This document shows positions 34,651 to 45,960 of a DNA stretch of 64,000 nt, piece by piece. Numbering within the stretch: position 1 is the first letter of the stretch; every line of letters begins with the position of its first letter. Under the pieces are notes generated by a model, which worked only from the letters and a program-made list of their open reading frames with translations, had not been told where the DNA came from and searched no databases. The DNA is taken from assembly GCA_030789695.1 (NCBI GenBank), contig JAULAV010003586.1:1-64000 (forward strand), written 5' to 3'. The translations under genes and the position numbers were made by a program. This DNA is from Scilla litardierei. Its lineage: Eukaryota; Streptophyta; Magnoliopsida; Asparagales; Asparagaceae.

Positions 34651-34654
34651 GGTG

Positions 34655-35095
34655 CGGGAGATTGATGAAGTAAAGATTTAAAGATTTGATAAATTTTTAA
34701 CCTCGCACTCTGACGGGATATGACAACCACCAACTCACGCCCCCCACGTGGAGATTTTTCAAACATCATACCCAAGCAACCAAGCCCACTCTCGCACTCT
34801 CAATGCAAAAAATTTAATTAATGCAAACAATGTTTACACAAATTTTCATTGATTAATCTTCATCAAAAAACAAGCATAAGGCCTTTAAATAAGCTTACAA
34901 AAAGCAAATACTCTTACCACAACTGATGCGAGACTAAAAAGCTACTAAAAATAAAGACTTAAAATACAACTTAAAACAAAAAAAAGGACTCATACTAAGA
35001 GCTCAATCTCCTAAAAAGACACTCATACCATTCAAAAAAGACTCAAATACTTCTAAAACTAATCTGAATCTGACTAGATCCCCATCCCTATACTT
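34655..35095 (-). repeat. LTR family B, copy 2
   Basis: Collinear with 28685-29105, including the Leu-rich ATAAGCTTACAAAAAGCA region and CTCGCACTCTCAATGCAAA. Solo or truncated. Confidence 0.7.
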
Positions 35096-35516
35096 GGAGA
35101 CAAAACGTCGATTTTTCTGCCTTGTCTGCTAAATTGGTGGTTGTAGTTAGAAACTAAATGATACATGCATTAGAGCATGATTAAGTCATGCACAAGATAA
35201 AAGTGAACATTTTCTTGACAGGATAGGCCAGAAAAATCAAATGCTTAAATGTGATCAAGAAACACATGACACATAAGCAAAGTTCAAATATGCAAATGTT
35301 GCATTCCAAACAACAAGGTTATGTGTGTCAAATTCCTAACATTAGAGAATATATCTAACACGTAGATTATTCTCAACACAAAAATATGTTGAAAACATGG
35401 ACACTTCCACGATAATCAATACATCTACCACTCTATCCTGCAGTCTGTCTGCGATCTAACAAAAAAAAATTGGATTGATCACAATAACTAATTCCAGGAA
35501 TCAACAAGTAGCATAG

Positions 35517-36683
35517 GCTGAATTTCACTATACTATCTGAAACTTTTATACAGTTTTCAGAAAACCACCATGAAGTTTGTAAATAACAAAAAACTACCCT
35601 TAACTTTTTTCCCACATAACTACCCTATGGTATTTGACCGTTAAAATTCATCGAGTTAATTTCATAAAGCTACCTTTAACTTTCATCAAATTCTCAAAAA
35701 CTATCATTCACTTTATAAATTACAAAAAAACTAGCCAACTATCTGTTTCTCAGCGTTAACAAAAGTTTATCCGGGCCCATATATCAGTCTCACATGAGAG
35801 GGTAAAAAGATCATTTTGCAAATTTTGTTAACACTGTTAGTGGACCTGACTATGAAACAAATAGTTAAATGTTGTTTTTGTAATTTATAAAGCTAAAAGT
35901 AGTTTTGTGGAATTAAGCTAAACTCATCACATGGTAGTTTTGTGAAATCAAGCTAAAATTATCACATAATAATAACATGCTTAATACTGACAAAACTACC
36001 CCATAAAATATACAAAATGGCTAAAGGAAACTAAACTACCCTCGACTTTCATACGATTTTTAGAAAATCAACCTTGAATTTTGTAAATTTCAAAAAAATT
36101 ATCTCAAACTACATGTTTCTTATTAGACCCCTAAAGGCATTAATGGGATTTGTAAAATGACTCATTTGCCCTTCTCATTTACAGTATATTGACATGTAGG
36201 TCCTACTAAAATAATTCTTTAAAAATGTAAAAAACAAAATCCAAAAGAATATAATGACATATATGTCCATAAAAATCCAAAATACCCAAAAAAAAAGAAA
36301 AAAGAAATGGAACACATGCAAATTGCGTGCTGATTTAGAAATTTTTAATAAATGGTTTTGTCAATATTAAATATGTGATTATTACGGAATGATTTTTAAG
36401 GGTATTTATGTGAAAAAAGTTAAGGGTAATTTATGAAGATAAATATAGTTTTCTGAGAATTGTATAAAAGTTAACAGTCGATTAGTAAAATTTAGCCGAA
36501 AAATTTCTATATTAGCACATGATATGAGAGGGCAAGAAAGTCACTTTACAAACATGGTTAACAGTGTAAATGGACCTAATAAAACAATGAATATTATTGA
36601 GGTAGTTTTCTGTAGTTTAAAAAGTTCAGGGTAATGTTATAGGAATTGTAGGAAAGAAAAATGTAGTTTAGTGAACTTTAGCC
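35517..36683. mobile_element. Foldback-like cluster of TTTCACTAAACTACC repeats
   Basis: The left end GGCTGAATTTCACTATACTA mirrors the right end (reverse strand) GGGCTAAAGTTCACTAAACTA. Between them, ACAGTTTTCAGAAAACCACC-like and AAAAAACTACC words recur several times in both orientations, with GTTAACAGTGT and CATGTAGGTCC. It looks like several related units nested or tandemly arranged. No protein. A related piece is at 24991-25330. Confidence 0.6.
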
Positions 36684-37242
36684 CACATTAGAATCATGGA
36701 TAAGTTACATTTACATATACCACTCTGAAAAATGAGCTTTCCTATGAAGACATTAGGTGGCAGAAACAAAGATGAGAGGCAATTATTAAAGATATATATA
36801 TCGCCAAGAACAAGTGAACTCCCAGACATGTTGCTATGAAAAATTTCTTGAATCTGAGATAAGGACTTCAACTTTTAAGTATGTAGTTGCCAGAAAACCT
36901 TAAATGGATGCACATTCACCAGAATTCCATATTTAGGCAGCAATCCTCAAGAGCCTGGTTTCCCCCCCTTGTGAACCTCTTTAATTACTAATGGCCATTG
37001 TAAAAATCAAAATTGACAATTTTAAATGAAAAAGGCTAGAGAGAGAGAGAGCTAGTCCATCTCTTTCAACCCAAATACTTTTTTACTTAAAAAGGTCATA
37101 TATCATAGTTTTACACACAACATCCTACCTAATATATTCTAACATTATCCCTCAATTTGACGCATATATGTCATACTTACACATCTTACTACAAATAAAT
37201 AGAATAAGAGTACCCCAATCAGTTTAATGAATCTTGGCTATA
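36684..37242. other. Unassigned AT-rich sequence
   Basis: Nothing recognised. Confidence 0.3.
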
Positions 37243-37741
37243 TATGAAAATTGTAACACTCCTCCAAAGCGAGATTTGTAAAATCCTCTATTGAGAGGTG
37301 GTAAGCATATTTGCTTTATTACTTGGTGATTTGGAAACCTCACTTTGTGAGGTTGTTGTGGTGATCATAAAAGTTCTCTTGTAGGGAGGCAAGACAAAGA
37401 AAGTCCTCTTAGTTGAAGATGCAAGTGTATTTGGTGGATTAAATCCCAAGTGAGTGTGGACTGAATGTAGCCCGAAGTGGTGAACCCGATTCTTGTGTAT
37501 TTGCATTGCTCTACTTGTCTCTTGTGCTTTATCTCTATATTTGCATATTGGTTTACATTTCCGATTCTTTACTCTTACTTACAAATATTTGAGATTGTGT
37601 TGATTAAGAGTCCAAGTTAGGTAACTCTAATTGGAATCTTAGGTGAAATTTAGAGGGAATATTTTTAGTGCAAATTTTATTTGGATAACACTATTCACCC
37701 TCTCTAATATTTCACTTGCCATCTACTTGAGATCCCAACAA
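37243..37741 (+). repeat. 3' half of a SIRE-type LTR
   Basis: Reverse-complement match to 52005-52275: TTGTAACACTCC, TTTGTAAAATCCT, AAGCATATTTG, ATTACTTGGTGA, TTAAATCCCAAGTGAGTG. It ends in the CTATTCACCCTCT...CCCAACA signature of SIRE LTR 3' ends. Truncated at the left; solo. Confidence 0.7.
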
Positions 37742-38244
37742 ATTCCATGACTATTTTGCTACATAAATCACCCTGCCTAAAAGTGTTACAGATCTAATAG
37801 ACAATTTCTATTATTTTATCTGGGCATTTTAAAGCAACTTGGTGATAGTTGAAATAGTAAAATAGGGCATACCCCAAGCCAATGTATTGGTGCTCTTTGT
37901 ATAGATGAGAACATACATGATTATTGCATATCTGGTTTATTGACTCTTGCTACTAATAGAAAACCATACTTCATTATTTTTGAATTGAAAACTTGTATTA
38001 CTATCCTTAAACTGTAAGTCGTAATTCTTATTCCTGGATAATTTCCTTCAAGTTGGCTTGTATCATGCATAGCTTGTTACAAAACAGAAAAAACTTTTCA
38101 AGCAATAATGCTTTACATATCTAATTACCAGAACTGGCATAATAAGTGATTGTCTTCTTGTCGATGATCATATCTTGTATAAAGTGGCAGTCAACCTCAT
38201 TACGTTTGGCGTGCTCATAAAAACCTAGATTGTTGGCTCCATAT

Positions 38245-38457
38245 GTAGCGGCTTGATTACAATATTTTCTTCATCAAATCAAATTATGAATTCTCAGATC
38301 TTGTTGCAAAAATTACACCATTATTATTGCCAGGCTGGGGTACTGAGGAGTAGTGTAATACTATAGCGATGTATGTAGCAGCTTGATTACAATATTTTCT
38401 TCATCAAATCAAAATTATGAATTCTCATATCTTGTAGCAAAAATTACACCATTATTA
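38245..38457. repeat. Tandem duplication of about 125 bp at the insertion site of compact element 2
   Basis: TATGTAGC(G/A)GCTTGATTACAA...ACACCATTATTA occurs at about 38240 and 38365. The second copy is broken by the LTR element and resumes at 40105 with TATTATTGCCAGGCTG. Confidence 0.85.
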
Positions 38458-38750
38458 TGATGCGAACCTAGATCTGGATCTGAAAACCCAGATCTGAAAA
38501 TAACTATTTAAGGCTAAAAATAGGCTACTCGTTAATTTAACGACTACGAAATGAAATAGCAACTAGATAAGAATTAATCTAGGAGGATAGGAAAGCCTAA
38601 TACATTTCATCTAAGGAATAAAGTAGAATAAAATTCACTCAACAATTTTCGCATCCCCTCTAGGGCCGGCTCAACCCCCTTTAAATAGAAAAACACCCCC
38701 TCATTGTTATTTTACGCAAACGCCCCTCCTCTTAATTTCCAGCCGCATCA
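38458..38750 (-). repeat. 3' LTR of compact element 2
   Basis: Appears identical to 39812-40104. Confidence 0.94.
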
Positions 38751-39753
38751 CTACTCCGCCCCTGAAAATCCACCTTGTCCTCAAGGTGGTGCATGATGTC
38801 CGTTGGCCATCCGTCCTACCCGGTCGATTGCACTCCTCCCGGATCAAACGGATGAGAGTGGTCCCCACCGCTTTCAACGACGTCCGGAGAAATATCGCCG
38901 GGCCAAGGCGGGATCCAAAAAACGTCGTCGGGCCCCCACAAGTACTTTGGATGGTCGTCGTCATCGATGCACTGCTGGAATCCTTCCCCGGGCCCCATAG
39001 ATGGCTGAAATCCTGAAAATTGTGCTCCACGGACCTCGTGCGGGGCCTCCGGGGGCCTGGAAATCCTCGAAAAAAGCCTGTCGATCGTCCTGGAAGGTCG
39101 GTGGGGCCCCCAAGAGGTCCACCGGCCCTCGGGATCCCCCCTGGGGTCGGCCGAAGCCCCCCAGGGCGTCGCCGGGGGCGGCCGGCCCTGAAAATGGGTC
39201 GGCGGCCCCCAGGCGGTGCTCCCTGGGGCCGCCGCCTGCGCATGGAGGGGCGGCAGGTGCGGCCGCCCCTCCCGGGGGCTTGGCGGCCCTCCGCCGCCCC
39301 TCTTGGGGTTCGCCGGGCCCCCCAGAGCTCCCTGGGGGGTCGGCGGCTCCCCGTAGGGCTGCCGGGGGCCGGAATCACCCCGCCGGCCCCTCTGTCTTCG
39401 TGTCGTGGCGGCGCGTGGTCGTCCCTCTCCGCCGACAGATCTGCGTCGTTATACCCTGACTTCTTCAGATCTGGCTCCGGATCTGGTGGATCTACGCCTG
39501 GAAGCTCCAGATCTGACTCCGGATCTGGTAGATCTGGATCTGAAAATTCCAGATCTGGATCTGGAAATTCCAGATCTGTATCTGGAAATTCCAGATCTGT
39601 ATCGCCGACAGCCGCAGGCTTCAGATCTATCGTTGTCTTTGCTGCGGAAAGATAGCGACAGTCGATCTCCGCCCGTTTCTCCTTGTAGCAACGATTGATC
39701 TCCGCCAATTCTCCTCTATTTGACGGTACACCCTTTCCCTTCGCTCTACCCAT
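38707..39753 (-). CDS. Open frame spanning the interior of compact element 2
   Basis: The frame gives 348 residues if read from MGRAKGKGV at 39753. The start is uncertain because the frame may begin nearer the primer site. Residues 1-48 are charged and helical-looking. Residues 49-90 are DLEFPDPDLELP-type acidic repeats arising from repeated AGATCTGGATCT words. Residues 100-240 are a Gly/Arg/Pro-rich block from GC-rich DNA. The last residues lie in the LTR. A different frame (38816-38998) carries GGDHSHPFDPGG, conserved with compact elements 1 and 4, so the conserved tail is probably read in that frame and this long frame is partly accidental. I do not recognise a Gag core. Confidence 0.35.
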   Translation of the reverse strand: MGRAKGKGVPSNRGELAEINRCYKEKRAEIDCRYLSAAKTTIDLKPAAVGDTDLEFPDTDLEFPDPDLEFSDPDLPDPESDLELPGVDPPDPEPDLKKSGYNDADLSAERDDHAPPRHEDRGAGGVIPAPGSPTGSRRPPRELWGARRTPRGAAEGRQAPGRGGRTCRPSMRRRRPQGAPPGGRRPIFRAGRPRRRPGGLRPTPGGIPRAGGPLGGPTDLPGRSTGFFRGFPGPRRPRTRSVEHNFQDFSHLWGPGKDSSSASMTTTIQSTCGGPTTFFGSRLGPAIFLRTSLKAVGTTLIRLIREECNRPGRTDGQRTSCTTLRTRWIFRGGVVMRLEIKRRGVCVK

Positions 39754-39811
39754 GCGTCGATCAGATTCATGAATCGGGTGCTCGCCCTGGATCTAGTGCT
39801 CTGATACCAAT

Positions 39812-40104
39812 TGATGCGAACCTAGATCTGGATCTGAAAACCCAGATCTGAAAATAACTATTTAAGGCTAAAAATAGGCTACTCGTTAATTTAACGACTA
39901 CGAAATGAAATAGCAACTAGATAAGAATTAATCTAGGAGGATAGGAAAGCCTAATACATTTCATCTAAGGAATAAAGTAGAATAAAATTCACTCAACAAT
40001 TTTCGCATCCCCTCTAGGGCCGGCTCAACCCCCTTTAAATAGAAAAACACCCCCTCATTGTTATTTTACGCAAACGCCCCTCCTCTTAATTTCCAGCCGC
40101 ATCA
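39812..40104 (-). repeat. 5' LTR of compact element 2
   Basis: Next to the reversed primer site (39792-39809) and followed by target copy TATTA. Confidence 0.94.
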
Positions 40105-40297
40105 TATTATTGCCAGGCTGTAGTATTGTATAATGGGTACTGAGTAGTAGTGTAATATGGGAACAGTACTATAGCCGTACTATAGTATATATTGTCGTAA
40201 GTGGTGAATATAGACTTTGGCAATGAGCAACATCTTAATGTTGGCTCAATGCTATACACATGCTACATGTGTGTGGCAAAGCAGGAGCATGACTCAT

Positions 40298-40794
40298 TGA
40301 TGGGAATCTGATTCGGATTCAAACTTGAATCTTTTTTAGATTTTTATTTAAGTTTAGTTAAATCTATTTTTTAATTTGTAGTAATCTTTAGTAGGAGTTT
40401 AAGTCTTTTAGTCACTTTTTTATTTTAGTAATTTTTAGTCACACACCGGTTATGGTATAGAATTGTAGTTATTGTAAGCTTATTTAAAGGCCTGTAATAC
40501 GTGTCATTTTTCATTAAAAAATAATAAATGAAATTTTTTATAAACTTTAGTTTACCATTCAATCTTGAGCGTGAGAAACATGAGTAGACTTGATTGCTTA
40601 GATGAGACGTTCCAAAAATCTCAGCGTATGAGGCCTGTGAGCCGGTGATTATCAGATGTTCAGGGTACAAGGTCCAAAATCTATTAAATCCCTAAAATTT
40701 TCCTTAAATTCTCAAATCCTTAGTTTAATTTCTTTCCCAAATTTTCATACCATAATTATGTCTTCTGTCCTACATCAAATTTGGTATCAAAGCT
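40298..40794 (+). repeat. LTR family B, copy 3, with primer-binding site
   Basis: The LTR runs TGATGGGAATC (40298) to CTACATCA (40777). TGGTATCAAAGC, a tRNA-Met primer site variant, starts at 40782. This gives the orientation and the right end of family B. No 3' LTR or coding interior follows; an A/G-rich stretch (40870-40970) and unassigned sequence come next. Confidence 0.78.
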
Positions 40795-41194
40795 AAAATG
40801 TAGGTTTTTTTTTCATTTTTTTCATCATCATCATCATTTTCTTTTGTTTTAGTTAGGGTTTATTTGAAAGTAGAAAAAATGGTAAAAAAGAGGTAAAAAG
40901 ATGTAAAAGAGAGTAATTAGAAAAAGGAGAAAATAGAAAAGGAGAGGAGAAAATAAAATAAAAAAATCAACTATTCACCGGGCAAGGCCACGGGCCAGCG
41001 GACCTTTTGGCCACCCTAATCAACTAGTGGCCTGAAATTTCACTGAATCAATTACAGATCAACTTAAAACATAAGAAATCAATCTCAAACCAATTCTTAT
41101 GAATTCTAAACTATCTTACATGCTCAAAACAAATCAAACACACATGCAAGTTAATTAACCCTATAAATGTGAGATACATAGGGTTATTGTAGGA

Positions 41195-42640
41195 TCCATG
41201 TCTACTAAGCAACGTATTAAGGGGTGAATAATGCATATGCAATTAAAATGCTAATTAAAACTAATTAAGAAATGCGGAATATAATTGCACACAATCACAA
41301 AACCACACAGAGAATGTAATCGCAAATAAAATAATTTATACTTATCAGGATCCCTATCGGGACTCAATACTCCAGTCCCACTTGCCTAAACCGGAGCAGT
41401 GGCGTTCCACTAGTGCTCCCTAAACCGGGACACACAAGATCACTCACACAAGATCACTCTTCACGAGTTACAATCCCTAAACCAGGATATGGAGAAAAGT
41501 CTCCAAGTGGAGTAAACCACATACTATGTACTCACAATATGAGCACTAGGTTTCCTAACCAAAGAAACGAAAAACAACAATCTTACATATGCCTTGATAG
41601 ATCTTACCAATGTGTGTGAATGCATGGAGATTGAAAACAACAAGTGCTTGATGTATAGGATGATGCACTTGGAAAACTCTCTCTTGATATAATCATAATG
41701 TATGAACACTCTTAACCAAAGTGAAAGAAAAAATGAGAGAAAATGTTCTAAGTTTTTGGCTCTAAATGAGTTCAATATCAATGGTGCCAAAAACTGCCTC
41801 CATACCGAGCTTAAATAAGCCATAAATCTTGCACAAACGACAAGAAAACGGCGTCTCAAAAATCCCACCCAACGGCTCTAAACGGGCAGATTTTGAGATC
41901 GACCAGGCGTCTGGAAAATGGTTCCCAGGTGCTCGATAAACTGCTCAGGCACATGTGAATTTAACACCAGAAATCTGGCAGAAATGAGATGTACAGATGA
42001 AAAAAATAAATGAAGTCCAATCTTCAAGAGACATGCGTCTGATAAACACTTACCAGACGTCTGACCCATTGTGCAGAAGTCTGATAAGTCTTCTTTAGAC
42101 GGCTGCCAAAAGAGGGTTCAAACAGACATAGCCCAAGAAAGTTGGCTCAACTGATCAGGCGCCTGAAGTATATGTACTAGGCGACTGGACCACTGTCCAG
42201 TTGCCTGGTCATAGACTATCATGGGGCTGACCCTAGGCAATGTCAAGCTTAGCCAAAAGCTGACATGCCAGACGTCTGATGGCTCTTCACCAGGCGACTG
42301 TCCAGCTCCAAAAAGTACACCCAACTGTGTTTTGAACAAAGGACCAAATGGGATGGGTTCAACATGAATCTAAGGAACCCAATGATGGAAATGATGCAAA
42401 TGAGTGTGTGCATCTAATCAAGGCTACATACAATCTATGAAATACAAGAAAGATTATATGAAGAATAAAAAGAAAATACAATGAAGTCCTCAATCTTCAT
42501 GAATCCCTTTACTCCATAGCCTTGATCCATCATCCCACACTTATTGTTTTGTCTCATCATTAAGATATACATTAATAAATCTGAGGCTAAAACAATGAGA
42601 GTCATTAGCAACTACATAATGATGTCATCATTATCAAAAC
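41195..42640 (-). repeat. SIRE-type LTR with CAGGCGTCTG palindromes
   Basis: On the minus strand it starts near TTTGTTTTGATAATGATG (SIRE-type head) and ends near TTATTCACCCCTTAATACG (SIRE-type 3' end). Between 41900 and 42300 short palindrome-like words recur: CAGGCGTCTGG, CCAGACGTCTG, CAGGCGCCTG, CCAGGCGACTG. It looks like a solo LTR inserted next to gag remains. Ends are approximate. Confidence 0.65.
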
Positions 42641-42699
42641 AAACGTGGGCTAATAGGCTAATACCCACCAGTTATGTGTGGGTATCTCACTTAGGTTAA

Positions 42700-44470
42700 A
42701 CCCAATCTATTCATTTTGGAAACCAAATACAATTAGGTTTGGATTTCCTGTCTTATATATATTTATAGTTAAGTGAAAAATGGATATCTCGTTTAAACTT
42801 AGTTGCATAGTCTTTAGATAATTTATGAGGTAATCCACTCCAAATTTTAATATATTTCTTGTTATTATTGTTAGATTTGCTCATCGTTGTCTTATCAGAA
42901 TTATTTTTCTTAGCTTGGTTTTTAGAAATCCTATCATTACTATGATTAGGATTTTGTAACCTAATCCTCTTTTATTGTTTTTAATAATCTGAGATCCTAT
43001 TAAGCAATCTAGGTGTTTTTTCCTTTATTAAATTTTATTACATTATTGTGCATGTAATCATATTTAGATTTAAAATCATTTATCTCATTACTTAGGTTAT
43101 CAATCCTAGTGTTCAAAGTCTTACATTCGTTTGTAAGTATTTTATTTTCAATTTTCAGATGTTGGTTTTCATATCTAAGTTTGTTGTTATCATTAACTAA
43201 TTCTTGATTAAGCAATATTAACTCTTCAAGGGGGTCTCCATTAGTTTCATAAGTTCCATTTTAGCCTAGTAATTTCTTCTTCTACAAATTGTAGATAAGC
43301 ACAATTTTTATGAATCTTATCTAATTTGACGTACTCCCTAAGTAGCTTAGCATGCTGAGAACACAACTCATCAAAATCATTATCCTGTTCAAAAGCTAAG
43401 TTATCGTCGTCACTTTCATCACTATCACTGTCACAATCACTATCTGCTCTAGAGGTAAAGGTGTTGCATATCTTGGCAGAGTTTAGAGCCATAAAATGCA
43501 TATGTGCCCTTTCCACATATTCGTCCTCTTCTCAGATGATGACGATGATGAATTGTGCGGGCTTTTGTCATCGCTCTTCCTATCCTATGCTATCAATACT
43601 TTCTTCTTCGGTTTCTTAACCTTCTCAATCGTGTATACTTTCTTCTTTTTCTTCCTGTCTTTATCTTTTTAGGGGACAATCTATCCTGACATATCCTGGC
43701 TTATTGAAATAGATGATGTTGTTAGTTAAGCGAGTTTTTGGTTTATAAATCTTACCACGAAGGAGTTTTTTGAATGTTCTCGAGAAGAGTGCTACCACAT
43801 ACTCATCAAGAACGGACTTCTCGGATTCGGACTCTTTGGCTTCCGCATTTAAGGCCAAGCCCTTCTTTGGTTGAAGCTCCTTTTCTTCTTCCAGCTTTAT
43901 CTCAAAGGACATGAGATTCCCAATAAGATTTTTCATAGTGAGATGGAAAGATTATGCGATTCCTTGATCGTCGTAGTTTCGGTTTCCATTCCGGCCTTAG
44001 TGATCTGAGTATCTTTCTCACCTATTCATACATAGAAATTTTTTTCCCAAACCAGTAAGATAATAATTTATGCAAATCTAGTATTCATTTTAGAACTGGG
44101 TTCACCTTTTTCCTTCTTGAACATTTCAAATTTACTTTTAAAACATTGATTTTTAAATCTTTTACTTGGTTGATACACTCGTGAGTTATCTCTAGAGTAT
44201 GCCATATCTCGTGTGCAGTCGTGCATTGAGAGATTGTTGAATTCATTTGAATCCAAGGCACAGAGATTTGCATTCATGACTTTGGCTTTGAGATTACATT
44301 TTTTCCTTTCATCGTTTCCATTCTTCTGTTGGTGTAGTATGTACTTTGTACTCCAATCTCATGGTGTTTCAGATCTGCAAGTCTATAGATTGTAGATGGA
44401 TCATCATACAGATTTTCCATATATCATAGTTACTTTCGTTGAATAGGAGAGGTCAAGCAGTGGAATGACC
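42700..44470 (-). pseudogene. SIRE-type copia Gag, broken
   Basis: From right to left on the minus strand: FNESNYDIWK near the start, ALDSNEFNNLSMHDCTRD and an EVTHE-like stretch (UBN2-type Gag core), then KNLIGNLMSFEIKLEEEKEL and LRGKIYKPKTR. A damaged zinc knuckle follows, reading NKPGYVRIDCPLKR with the first cysteines lost. Then come acidic SDCDSDSDESDDDN, a coiled coil at 43009-43215 and KKYIKIWSGLP, resembling the IWVPK linker of SIRE Gag-Pol. Many stops and frameshifts. The order is exactly that of SIRE/Maximus Gag. The primer site is at its right and pol is missing at its left. Confidence 0.85.
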
Positions 44471-44570
44471 CTAAGGGAATGGCGAAGAAGTTGATGCCAT
44501 CTAAGTATTTGAGCTCTGCTACCACATGTTGAGAAACATTGGTATCACATTCATCTTTAGGTGCCTTGGC

Positions 44571-45960
44571 TGTTATACCATGTGTTGAGAAACATATAGA
44601 CGACACGTAAACAGTAGATAGAGATGAACAGTGTTATAAAATAAAATACGTTAATTGAAATTTATCACATCTATATTTACCTAAGGGTTCAACTGTTAGC
44701 CCAACGTAACTCTTAATCAACTAATCTCAGTATTTGCAAGAGTAATGCACAACTGAGATATAATAGCAATAATGCAAATAAAGAGATAATAATATAGGCA
44801 AAAAGTAATTGAAAACACAAAGCAATTATACTGGTTCACCCTACCCGTGGCAATCACTGCTGGGTTTCCCACTACTTAAAAATCTCCAAGAGAGAAATTA
44901 CAACTTGCCTCTTCTCCAACATAAGGACTTTCCAATGCCTCACAACTCGATGACTTTCCGATTGCCTCACAAATCGAGGTCTTCCATATCACAATATCAA
45001 AATATTCACCAAATAAATAACAATATGATTATCACTTCTTTCAATAGAGGATTTACAAACCTTTCTTGCGTTGGTAGTGTGACAAATCCTATCACCAAGA
45101 TTGAAGTACAGAGTATAAATGGGAGTGTATATGTGGCTATGGAAAATTCTCTAAGATCTCAAAAATATATAAAGATTAAAACTTTAAGTAAGAGAAGAAA
45201 TGATTTTAAATCTAACAAAAATAAAGATGAAGCTCCTTGGAGATTAAATCAAATATATATATGCCAATAAAAATATGCTTAAAAAGTTTTTCAAAATTCA
45301 TTGAATCTATAGCCTAAAGAAAAACTTTGAGAATGCTTGAGAGAGATTAAAAATCATTTAGAAAGCTGAAAATTTGCTCAATGATCTATATCAAAAACAT
45401 CCAGCAATCCCTCAATATATAAGCCAAAAATTAATTCACATCAAATACCCAAAATACCCTCACAACGGCTAAAAATGCATAGTCAAATGTTATTGTTTAT
45501 ACATAAATAGCAGCATTAGTTGATTACTAGTTGATCACTGGTCGACTAGTGGTCAGCAGGAGTTGGTCATAAGAAAAATAGGAAGCATTGCTCAACTAGT
45601 GCTTTGGGACTAGTCGACTACTCCATTGAACCATAATTTCCTACAGATTCTATAAAACACTAATCGACTGGTGTATCACAGCTAGCTAACTTTTTTTTGA
45701 TACAAAAAACTCAGGGGTATTTGCTCAAATAATTTTAAAAATATTTTTAAAACATTTTTTGGTAGCCTATGTGTGTGTGGCTTCAATCTTGACTTTAACA
45801 TTGAATCTACAAGAAATAAAATTATACATCAAATTACTAACTCTTGAACTTAATGTAGCTTGAAATGAATCTCCGTGTCTTTGATTCTTCTTTAAGCTCT
45901 TGAATTGTCTTGATTGAATTCCATCACCATCTTGGCTCCAAGCTCTCCAAATTGAATAAC
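44571..45960 (-). repeat. SIRE-type LTR with primer site, copy A
   Basis: 44571-44581 reads TGGTATAACAGC-like on the minus strand (primer site). The LTR begins at TGTTGAGAAACA (44581). It contains GGTTCACCC, GGACTTTCCAATGCCTC and a cluster of TAGTCGACTAG/ACTAGTTGATC palindromes (45505-45680). It matches the larger interrupted LTR at 52005-59007. The right end is not certain. Confidence 0.68.

Larger units (their letters stand above)
38458..40104 (-). mobile_element. Compact non-autonomous LTR retroelement (copy 2 of the set), recent
   Basis: Both LTRs are 293 bp (38458-38750 and 39812-40104), run TGATGCGAACC...CCGCATCA and look identical base for base. A perfect 5-bp duplication TATTA flanks it (38453-38457, 40105-40109). 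The primer site, reversed, is beside the right LTR (reads TTGGTATCAGAGCAC on the minus strand). On the left a purine-rich tract abuts the left LTR, preceded on the minus strand by CACCTTGAGGACAAGGTGG. The 1,061-bp interior has one long minus frame, a GC-rich middle and no pol. Confidence 0.94.

Noticed and set aside
39001..39655. Plus-strand frames of 152 and 211 residues in the GC-rich part of compact element 2
   Set aside because: They are antisense to the element, composed of Gly/Pro/Arg from GC-rich repeats, and mirror the composition of the minus frame.
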